Origin: Deltaproteobacteria bacterium
Lineage (GTDB): Bacteria; Desulfobacterota; JADFXK01
Length of the DNA: 5,846 nucleotides
Direction of reading: 5' to 3'
Assembly: GCA_015233285.1 (NCBI GenBank)
Contig: JADFYA010000241.1
Location: 1 to 5,846 of the forward strand
Within the stretch, counting starts at the first letter, position 1; each line of letters starts with the position of its first letter. A model generated the notes under the pieces. That model did not search any database, was not told the origin of the DNA, and saw nothing but the letters and a program-made list of their open reading frames with translations. Below are positions 1 through 5,590 of this stretch, piece by piece. Position numbers and translations under genes: made by a program.

Positions 1-20
1 CTGAATCAGGATGGCTGCCC

Positions 21-50
21 CGGACACAACCGGACACAATTTGACAACTT
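21..50. repeat. Three-unit 10-bp direct repeat upstream of dusB
   Basis: Three consecutive 10-bp blocks share a GACA core in register: CGGACACAAC (21-30), CGGACACAAT (31-40) and TTGACAACTT (41-50). The first two match at 9 of 10 positions and the third is diverged. The period equals about one turn of B-DNA, so the cores face the same side of the helix. This could be a regulator-binding array or simply a short decayed tandem duplication; the sequence alone does not tell which. It lies immediately next to the inverted repeats at 43-74. Confidence 0.5.
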
Positions 51-74
51 ATGGTTGTCCATAATTAGGACAAC
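43..74. promoter_or_regulatory. Overlapping inverted repeats (operator or attenuator-like) before dusB
   Basis: Three half-sites alternate in orientation: GACAAC (43-48), GTTGTCC (54-60) and GGACAAC (68-74). The first and second can form a 6-bp hairpin with a 5-nt loop. The second and third form a perfect 7-bp inverted repeat around ATAATTA. Both structures need the middle arm, so as RNA they exclude each other; as DNA they look like operator half-sites. A perfect -35 hexamer TTGACA lies at 41-46, but no good -10 follows at 16-18 bp. A weaker pairing, TTGTCC (55-60) with TAATCT (78-83) at 17 bp, is possible. No U-run follows the second hairpin, so a terminator is not supported. Regulation of dusB from here is inference. 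Confidence 0.4.
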
Positions 75-104
75 TCTTAATCTAACAAAGTTTTGGTTCC
101 CTAA

Positions 105-1115
105 ATGTTAACCATCAGACACCTCCAATTCGGCTATGGCCTGGTCCTGGCCCCCATGGCCGGATTCACCGATCTACCAGTCAGGCTGTTGGCTAAGAAA
201 TTAGGAGCAGATTTGGTCTGTTCCGAAATGGTTAGTTCCCACGGCCTGGTCCAAGGCGCCCATCGCACTCTGGACATGCTCCATAGCGACCAGGCGGAAT
301 GGCCGTTGTCGGTTCAAATTTTCGGGTCGATCCCCCAGGTCATGGCTCAAGCGGCCGAGATTGCCGGCAACATGGGTGCGTCTATCATTGACATAAACAT
401 GGGTTGCCCGGTAAAAAAAATCCTCCGGAGCGGCTCCGGGGCCGCTTTACTGACTGATCAAAATAAAATCGCTCTACTCTTGGCCGAAGTCCGAAAAGCC
501 ACTGACCGGCCATTGACGGTCAAAATCCGCTCCGGGATTGACGCGGCCCATCTCAATTTCCTTGACGTGGGTAAGATCGCTGAAGATGCCGGCGTGGATG
601 CCTTGACCTTGCATCCCCGGCACGTCCGACAAGGTTTTGGGGGTCTGGCGGACTGGAGTCTGATCAAAGCCCTAAAACAGGCTGTGTCTATTCCGGTAAT
701 CGGCAATGGTGATATCATCTCCGCCGAAACCGCCATACGAATGGTCGCGGAAACCGGCTGCGACGGAGTTATGATCGGACGGGCGGCTTTAGGTAACCCA
801 TGGTTATTCCGGAATATCAAAGAAATCATTGAGGGGCGGCCGATTACCTCGCCGGACATGTCGGACATAAGAGACGTCATGTTGGCCCATCTTAACTGGG
901 CCGAACAAGCCTGGGGACCAAAAACCGCCGGCCTCAAAATGAGAAGTTTTTTATGTAATTACGTCAGAGGAATACCAGGAAGTTCCGGATTTCGAAAGAC
1001 CATTCAGCAAACCGAAACTCCGGCCGCGGCCAGGGACATCATTCAGAAATACTTTGATCAGGTTTCAGATAATGGCGGATGGGGTAACCCCCACCAAAAT
1101 GTTATTGACACCTAA
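105..1115 (+). CDS. dusB: tRNA-dihydrouridine synthase, DusB/NifR3 family
   Basis: A 336-residue, full-length flavoenzyme of the Dus family, which uses FMN and NADPH to reduce specific uridines in tRNA to dihydrouridine in the cytoplasm. The TIM-barrel part covers about residues 10-240 and the helical tRNA-binding part the rest. Visible landmarks are LAPMAGFTD near the N terminus (FMN phosphate region), NMGCPVKK with catalytic Cys101, TVKIRSG with Lys140, a HPRHVRQGFGG segment at 170-180 where most relatives have HGRT, IGNGDI at 199-204, and IGRAALGNPW at 224-233. An in-frame TAA at 102-104 directly precedes the ATG, which fixes the start as the first possible one; the 12 residues before LAPMAG fit the family. 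No Shine-Dalgarno is visible close to this ATG, so initiation may be weak or leaderless-like. The DusB subgroup is favoured over DusA or DusC by the motif spelling, but the exact tRNA position modified cannot be read here. Confidence 0.95.
   Translation: MLTIRHLQFGYGLVLAPMAGFTDLPVRLLAKKLGADLVCSEMVSSHGLVQGAHRTLDMLHSDQAEWPLSVQIFGSIPQVMAQAAEIAGNMGASIIDINMGCPVKKILRSGSGAALLTDQNKIALLLAEVRKATDRPLTVKIRSGIDAAHLNFLDVGKIAEDAGVDALTLHPRHVRQGFGGLADWSLIKALKQAVSIPVIGNGDIISAETAIRMVAETGCDGVMIGRAALGNPWLFRNIKEIIEGRPITSPDMSDIRDVMLAHLNWAEQAWGPKTAGLKMRSFLCNYVRGIPGSSGFRKTIQQTETPAAARDIIQKYFDQVSDNGGWGNPHQNVIDT
413..441 (+). other. Slippery A-run plus hairpin inside dusB (possible -1 frameshift signal)
   Basis: Eight A residues at 413-420 are read as GTA-AAA-AAA-ATC, so 413-419 is an A-AAA-AAA heptamer in the register used by bacterial -1 slippery sites. 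It is followed by a stem: 425-430 (CCGGAG) pairs perfectly with 434-439 (CTCCGG) around CGG, and one wobble plus one G-C pair extend it to 423/441. A -1 shift would add 12 codons and stop at TGA 455-457, giving a truncated protein of about 117 residues that keeps Cys101 but loses most of the barrel. The two lysine codons are expected from the conserved CPxKK motif, so this may be incidental. Confidence 0.3.
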
Positions 1116-1154
1116 CCCGAAACACGCAACCCGTAACCCGCAACCCGTAACTCC
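1113..1154. repeat. Heptamer tandem repeat, consensus (C/T)AACCCG
   Basis: Six 7-bp units run without gaps: TAACCCG, AAACACG, CAACCCG, TAACCCG, CAACCCG, TAACTCC. The first unit starts on the TAA stop codon of dusB, and a weak seventh unit (TTAACCC) may follow. The complementary strand reads CGGGTTA/CGGGTTG. The array fills most of the gap before the ispH-ubiA gene, ends 29 bp before its ATG, and contains no hairpin or T-run. It looks like an intergenic minisatellite. I recall similar CGGGTTACGGGTTG tracts in intergenic DNA of deltaproteobacterial genomes, but cannot verify that here. The reverse strand is open across it only because a 7-bp period lacking stop codons reads through; that is not a gene. 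Confidence 0.8.
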
Positions 1155-1183
1155 TTAACCCCAGATCGACGAGATATTTGACT

Positions 1184-2926
1184 ATGAAGGTGAAACTTGC
1201 CAAAACCGCCGGTTTTTGCATGGGCGTCCGCCGGGCGATGGACCTGGTCCTGGGTGCCGTGCGAACTGAAAAGCGAAAGATATTTACCCATGGACCACTC
1301 ATCCACAACCCCCAAGTGCTGGACATCTTGCGCAAGAGGGATGTCCATGTAACCAATGAAGCACCCGACACCAGTGGTCATGTGGTGGTTATCCGGGCTC
1401 ACGGGATCCCGGTGGAATCTCGGGAAAAGCTGGTCGGCTCCGGACAGGAGATAATCGACGCGACCTGTCCTAAGGTCCTCAAAGTTCAGGCCTTGATTGA
1501 TAACTACGCCCAAAAAGGTTACCTTCCCGTGATCTTAGGAGATGACGACCATCCCGAGGTGATCGGCCTGATGAGTTATTCCCATGGCCGGGGCATAGTG
1601 GTCAAAGGGATTGACGAAATCCCTCAATTTCAAGCCGGCCAAAAGGTTCTCTTCGTGGCCCAAACCACTCAAGATAAAGCGGTGTTTGAAAATATAAATC
1701 AGTATCTGCGATCTTGCGATCTAACTCTCAAAGTTTTCAACACCATTTGCGATGCCACCCATCGGCGGCAAGACGAGGTCAGAAACATCTCCCAAGAAGT
1801 GGAAGCCATGGTTATCGTTGGTGGATTTGACAGTGGAAACACCCAACGTCTGGCCAAGATATCCCGAGAAGCCGGCCGGCCGACATTTCATGTGGAAACG
1901 GATATGGAACTCGACTACCAGGCCCTGGCCCAGTTTAATACCATCGGGGTTTCCGCCGGAGCATCTACACCCAGTTGGATGATCCAGCGGGTGGTCCGGG
2001 CCATCGAAAACACTCGCGGCCAGGGGGAGGAAGCCTGGCGGGGATTCTTATATTCCCTGGTCCGGTTCCTGGTCATGAGCAATCTCCTGGTGGCCTTAGG
2101 GGCTGGGGCGCTCGGCTATACCGGGTTGTTGTTAATGGGCATGACGCCTCGGTTCAACGACCCTCTCATCCCATTCTTCTATTGTTACTCCATGCACTTA
2201 CTGAACTACTTTCTTGACCAGAGTTCCTTTGAATACAACGATCCGGACCGCATTACATTTTATGAAAGACACAGGTTCGGCCTGATTGGGGCCGGTGTCG
2301 CTTCAATGATCATGGCCTTGGTGCTGGTCTGGGGGCTAGGCTTAGGACCGTTTATTTTGTTGGCGGTGATGAGCGCACTGGGATTGCTTTACGGGATTCA
2401 GGTTATTCCACATAACATATTAGAATCATTAGGGTTATCACGATACACCAAACTAAAGGACATCCCCGGGTCAAAAACTTTACTCATCTCAATGGCCTGG
2501 GCGACCGTAATTTGTCTTGTCCCGGCCATGGGACGACATGGGCACGTCTCCCAAGACACCTTTATCGCCTTTGGGGCTATTTTTTTACTGGTGTTCATCC
2601 GGTCGGCTTTTTTTGACCTGATCGATATGCAAGGCGACCTGATAGTCGGGCAAGAAACTCTGGCTATTGCCTTAGGAGAGGATAAGACAAGGACGTTGTT
2701 AAACTACCTGACCGGAATTCTGTTCCTCTGGCTGGTTTCGGCGGCCTTCTTCTCTTCGGAATGGTCATTATGTTTGCAACTGTTGCCTTGCCCGCTGTTT
2801 GTCTGGGGATATCTAAGGAGATACGACAGGCACGGACCCAGGCCGGGAGTCATCTTTGAAGGACTGGTGGAGTCAAATTTTTTGCTGGCCGGATTAATCG
2901 GACTTATCCACGCGGGATTGCATTAA
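1184..2926 (+). CDS. ispH: IspH (HMBPP reductase) fused to a UbiA-like membrane prenyltransferase domain
   Basis: A 580-residue two-domain protein. Residues 1-275 are IspH (LytB), the [4Fe-4S] enzyme that reduces HMBPP to IPP and DMAPP at the end of the MEP pathway. The three cluster cysteines are Cys12 (AGFCMGV), Cys95 (DATCPKV) and Cys189 (NTICDAT). His41, His123, catalytic Glu125, Ser217, Asn219 and Ser261 line up with the E. coli substrate pocket. Residues about 290-580 hold roughly eight or nine hydrophobic helices and a UbiA signature: Asp478-xx-Asp481-xxx-Asp485 followed by GxxTL, and a YTKLKDIPGSK loop at 421-431. The usual first motif, NDxxDxxxD, reads N341-YFL-D345-QSS-F349, so only part is kept. 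ATG 1184 is chosen because IspH proteins start M-K-x-K-L about 10 residues before GFC; an in-frame TTG at 1178 is less likely. GAG at 1171-1173 is a weak ribosome site. The reductase call is firm. The prenyltransferase substrate, and even its activity, are unknown. Confidence 0.93.
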   Translation: MKVKLAKTAGFCMGVRRAMDLVLGAVRTEKRKIFTHGPLIHNPQVLDILRKRDVHVTNEAPDTSGHVVVIRAHGIPVESREKLVGSGQEIIDATCPKVLKVQALIDNYAQKGYLPVILGDDDHPEVIGLMSYSHGRGIVVKGIDEIPQFQAGQKVLFVAQTTQDKAVFENINQYLRSCDLTLKVFNTICDATHRRQDEVRNISQEVEAMVIVGGFDSGNTQRLAKISREAGRPTFHVETDMELDYQALAQFNTIGVSAGASTPSWMIQRVVRAIENTRGQGEEAWRGFLYSLVRFLVMSNLLVALGAGALGYTGLLLMGMTPRFNDPLIPFFYCYSMHLLNYFLDQSSFEYNDPDRITFYERHRFGLIGAGVASMIMALVLVWGLGLGPFILLAVMSALGLLYGIQVIPHNILESLGLSRYTKLKDIPGSKTLLISMAWATVICLVPAMGRHGHVSQDTFIAFGAIFLLVFIRSAFFDLIDMQGDLIVGQETLAIALGEDKTRTLLNYLTGILFLWLVSAAFFSSEWSLCLQLLPCPLFVWGYLRRYDRHGPRPGVIFEGLVESNFLLAGLIGLIHAGLH

Positions 2927-2947
2927 ATAGAGGAAACTGGACAGGTT

Positions 2948-3418
2948 ATGAAGCCACCTTATCAACTCCTGGTCTTTTCCCTTGATGGGCGTCATTACGG
3001 GATTCAACTCTCTGCCGTGGAACGAGTCGTTCGAGCCGTGGAATTGATTTCCGTGCCTGAAGCGCCGGAATTGGTGTCGGGTCTGATCAATGTTCAGGGG
3101 CGAATTATTCCGGTTCTGGATATTCGGCAACGATTCAGCCTACCCAATCGGGGCATGGCTCTGACCGATAGGATCATCATTGCCAATACCTCTAAAAGAA
3201 CAATGGCCTTCCTGGTGGATGAAGTGTCGGGCGTTTTCCAGCTTCCCCCGGAAAACATTAAGGAAGGCCGGGACATTTTTCCCAAACTGGAAGACTACCT
3301 AGAAGGGGTCGGCAAGATAAATGATGAGGCCATGTTACTCTATGATCTGAACAAGTTGTTTGAGGCCGGCGGAGATTATAACCCGCCATCTGTTCAAGAA
3401 CATATTCAGGGCCAATGA
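2948..3418 (+). CDS. cheW: CheW-type chemosensory coupling protein (WspB position)
   Basis: A 156-residue single CheW domain, the usual length for the family. CheW is a cytoplasmic SH3-like scaffold that joins chemoreceptors to the kinase CheA. Recognisable parts are the opening strands YQLLVFSLDGRHYGI, the central GLINVQGRIIPVLDIR at 45-60, the second-lobe FLVDEVSGVF near 88-97, and a closing GVGKI...AMLLYDLNKLF. In the central motif the position of E. coli Arg62 (NLRG) is Gln50 here (NVQG). The ATG lies 21 bp after the ispH-ubiA stop. AGAGGA at 2929-2934 is a ribosome site with a rather long 13-nt spacer, and ACAGG at 2941-2945 is too close. The stop overlaps the cheR start. In gene order it corresponds to wspB of the Wsp system. 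Confidence 0.93.
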   Translation: MKPPYQLLVFSLDGRHYGIQLSAVERVVRAVELISVPEAPELVSGLINVQGRIIPVLDIRQRFSLPNRGMALTDRIIIANTSKRTMAFLVDEVSGVFQLPPENIKEGRDIFPKLEDYLEGVGKINDEAMLLYDLNKLFEAGGDYNPPSVQEHIQGQ

Positions 3419-4914
3419 TCATGACCAGGACTGAAATTCCAGATCAACTTCTTTCCGATTTCAGCGACTTCATCAGTTCTATTCTCGGTCTACATTTTCC
3501 CCATAAACGTCGCCAAGAACTTGTCAGAGGGGTGACGGCGGCGGCTCAGGACTTAGGTTTTAATGATGTGTTATCGTTTATTCACCTGATCATGTCGGAA
3601 GAACTGTCTCACGAACTGATTAGTGTTCTAACCCACCACCTGACAATCGGGGAAACCTACTTTTTCAGAGACAAAAAATTATTTCAGGCTCTTGAACATC
3701 ACATTATTCCTCAAATCGTTATGTCCCGCCGGGGACGGATCAGACATCTCCGGGTCTGGAGCGCAGGCTGTTGCACCGGTGAAGAGCCGTATTCCCTGGC
3801 CATAGCCCTTGACCAGGCCATCCCCACCCCGAAAAACTGGAGAATCAATATTCTGGCTACCGATATCAATGAACGGTTTCTCCAAAAAGCCCGCCAGGGA
3901 ATATACTCAGACTGGTCGTTCCGGGCACTGCCTGATCACCTGAAACAAAAATACTTCCGCCGGGACGACGATTCCCGTTTTGAGATATCCTCCGATATCA
4001 AAAAAATGGTCACGTTCAGCCGCCTCAACCTGATTGACCGGACCTACCCGTCCCCTCTGAGCGATACGGAAAGAATGGATGTGATCCTATGCCGCAATGT
4101 GCTCATGTATTTCGCAGATGAACCACGGGCTCAGGTGGTTACCCGTTTCTGCCGTTCGTTGGTCCCAGGTGGTTGGCTGGTGTTAAGCCCGAGTGAAGGT
4201 GATTTCGCCCGTAAATCAGGATTAGACTCGGTCAATTTTTCCGGCGTAACTGTTTTTAGAAAGACCGTCCCGAATCAGACAGATCCAGCATCTTCTTTTG
4301 CGGCCGGCAAACTTTCTGATCAGCTCCGGACAGAAAACACACCATCAGATGTAATAAAAGATTATGATGGAGGAAAGCCGGGGCAACTGAGGGACCGCCG
4401 CCCGCAGACGCTCAGACGGTTCGAGGAAGGGACCGGACGGGACGCGTTTAAACCAAGAAAGCCTGTGAATCTAACAGATATCCAGACGGCTCTCCCGGCG
4501 AATCAACCTGTTTCCCGGAACGCGCTTTTCTTAGCCGGTCAGGCCCGAGAGTGTGCCGATGCCGGAAGACTAACCGAAGCCGACGACTGGTGCCGGAAAG
4601 CGATCCAGGCCGAAAAATTGAACCCGGCGCATTACTATCTCCTGTCTTCCATCTTGCAGGAACAAGGTCTGCTTGATGAATCAATTAAGGCTTTGAAACA
4701 AACTACTTACCTCGACCCTGGGTTTGTCCTGGCCCATGTGGCCATGGGGCATATCACCAGAGGCCTTGGCAAACTCAATGATTCTCTGAGACATTTCCAA
4801 ACCGCTTTGGCGTTGCTGAAATCCATGAACGATGAAGACGTCCTGCCCTATTCCGACGGCCTGACGGTTGGTCATCTGGTCAATCTAGTCCGATCAATGA
4901 TTCCCGGTGAATGA
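3415..4914 (+). CDS. cheR: CheR chemoreceptor methyltransferase with C-terminal TPR repeats (WspC/FrzF-like)
   Basis: A 499-residue protein-glutamate O-methyltransferase that transfers methyl groups from S-adenosylmethionine to glutamates of chemoreceptors, setting adaptation. Residues 8-75 are the CheR N-terminal helical domain. The catalytic domain follows with TIGETYFFRD (77-86), the SAM loop WSAGCCTGEEPYSLA (115-129), ATDIN (148-152) and CRNVLMYF (226-233). A polar linker at about 285-365 leads to three TPR units at about 370-471, where the Gly/Ala and Pro spacing repeats every 34 residues (NPAHYY, then DPGFVL). TPR tails are known in WspC and FrzF. The ATG at 3415 overlaps the cheW stop as ATGA. 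A second in-frame ATG at 3421 is better spaced (9 nt) from AGGG at 3408-3411 and may be the true start. The order cheW-cheR-cheW matches wspB-C-D. Confidence 0.94.
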   Translation: MIMTRTEIPDQLLSDFSDFISSILGLHFPHKRRQELVRGVTAAAQDLGFNDVLSFIHLIMSEELSHELISVLTHHLTIGETYFFRDKKLFQALEHHIIPQIVMSRRGRIRHLRVWSAGCCTGEEPYSLAIALDQAIPTPKNWRINILATDINERFLQKARQGIYSDWSFRALPDHLKQKYFRRDDDSRFEISSDIKKMVTFSRLNLIDRTYPSPLSDTERMDVILCRNVLMYFADEPRAQVVTRFCRSLVPGGWLVLSPSEGDFARKSGLDSVNFSGVTVFRKTVPNQTDPASSFAAGKLSDQLRTENTPSDVIKDYDGGKPGQLRDRRPQTLRRFEEGTGRDAFKPRKPVNLTDIQTALPANQPVSRNALFLAGQARECADAGRLTEADDWCRKAIQAEKLNPAHYYLLSSILQEQGLLDESIKALKQTTYLDPGFVLAHVAMGHITRGLGKLNDSLRHFQTALALLKSMNDEDVLPYSDGLTVGHLVNLVRSMIPGE

Positions 4915-5552
4915 TTATGATGAAAAAATTTGACTATGATGATAAGATGGATCAAAGCCATGGCCGAATTTGGGAAGATCTCCGGGCCCGGCTCAGAGCT
5001 GTCCAGGCTGCCGTTCTGAAGGGATTTGAACCCAACCCGGAGCAGGAAAGGGTTATTCTAAAAGAGCGCGCCAGGCGCCTGGCTCAGGAGATGACCGAAC
5101 CGGAAAAAGCCCAGGACTTTCTGGAAGTGGTAGGATTCTATTTAGGCCAGGAAAGATATGCCGTTGAACTAACCCACGTGGTTGAAGTCTTTCCACTTAA
5201 GGATCTGACTCCGCTGCCCCAAACGCCGCCTTTTGTCCTGGGCATTTTCAACGCCCGAGGGCGAATTATCTCGGTGCTGGATATCAAGAAACTGATCGGG
5301 CTTCCTGATGTCGGACTGACCAATTTGAACCGGGTGATCGTGCTTCACGGCGACGACATGGAATTCGGCCTTCTGGCCGACAGTATCCTGGGGGTCAAAT
5401 TGATCCCGACCGATACCCTGCAACCTTCCCTGCCCACCCTTACCGGGGTCAAGGCAGAGTATTTCCTGGGCGTAACCGGAGACAGGATAGTCGTCCTTGA
5501 CGGAAAAAAGATATTGACCGATCCCAAAATCATCATTCATGAAAAAATTTAG
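4911..5552 (+). CDS. cheW: CheW-type coupling protein with N-terminal helical extension (WspD position)
   Basis: A 213-residue protein whose CheW domain spans about residues 68-206: FYLGQERYAVEL, GIFNARGRIISVLDIK (111-126), FGLLADSILGV (152-161) and a final FLGVTGDRIVVLDGKKIL. It keeps Arg116 at the E. coli Arg62 position, unlike the upstream CheW. Residues 15-65 form a charged, probably helical extension ending in VILKERARRLAQE, a style seen in the second CheW of alternative chemosensory clusters. It should act in the cytoplasm with CheA and receptors. The gene overlaps the cheR stop. Three in-frame ATGs compete at 4911, 4917 and 4920; GGTGA at 4906-4910 touches the first but sits 6 or 9 nt from the others, so 4917 or 4920 is more plausible. 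The outermost start is given here. It sits where wspD does, though similarity to WspD itself was not tested. Confidence 0.92.
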   Translation: MIMMKKFDYDDKMDQSHGRIWEDLRARLRAVQAAVLKGFEPNPEQERVILKERARRLAQEMTEPEKAQDFLEVVGFYLGQERYAVELTHVVEVFPLKDLTPLPQTPPFVLGIFNARGRIISVLDIKKLIGLPDVGLTNLNRVIVLHGDDMEFGLLADSILGVKLIPTDTLQPSLPTLTGVKAEYFLGVTGDRIVVLDGKKILTDPKIIIHEKI

Positions 5553-5575
5553 TCCGGATTGCAGGTTAAAAACAT

Positions 5576-5585
5576 AAGGAGAAGG
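5576..5585 (+). promoter_or_regulatory. Strong Shine-Dalgarno of the MCP gene
   Basis: AAGGAGAAGG lies just before ATG 5591, with AGGAG ending 9 nt from the start codon. It is by far the best ribosome site in the window; the other genes have weak or stop-nested sites. This fits a receptor made in excess over CheW and CheR from the same transcript, which is an inference from stoichiometry known in other chemosensory systems. Confidence 0.75.
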
Positions 5586-5590
5586 TTAAC

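Noticed and set aside
11..64. A 17-codon ORF (ATG 11 to TAA 62-64) as a possible leader peptide.
   Set aside because: No credible ribosome site and no regulatory codon run; it is made of the direct repeats.
68..90. Hairpin GTTGTCC/GGACAAC as a rho-independent terminator of an upstream gene.
   Set aside because: Stem is only 7 bp with moderate GC and no T-run follows it.
1..111. Frame 1 is open from the window edge to TAA 109-111 and could be the tail of an upstream gene overlapping dusB by 7 bp.
   Set aside because: The 36-residue translation has no recognisable motif, it runs through the repeat and palindrome region, and frame 3 is also open to 44. Nothing chooses between them without sequence to the left.
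1102..1513. Two reverse-strand ORFs covering the heptamer array and the start of ispH.
   Set aside because: Their C-terminal ends are the repeat translated (LRVTG/GYGLRV style) and the rest is antisense to conserved IspH sequence; no family match.
4920..5550. The 12-mer ATGAAAAAATTT occurs at both the start (4920-4931) and the end (5539-5550) of the second cheW, the latter opening a 12-codon ORF to 5577.
   Set aside because: About one repeated 12-mer is expected by chance in a window this size, the sequence is low-complexity, and the small ORF has no ribosome site.
5564..5589. GGTTAA direct repeat (5564-5569, 5584-5589) in the cheW-MCP gap as an operator.
   Set aside because: Six bases only, and the second copy is part of the Shine-Dalgarno spacer.
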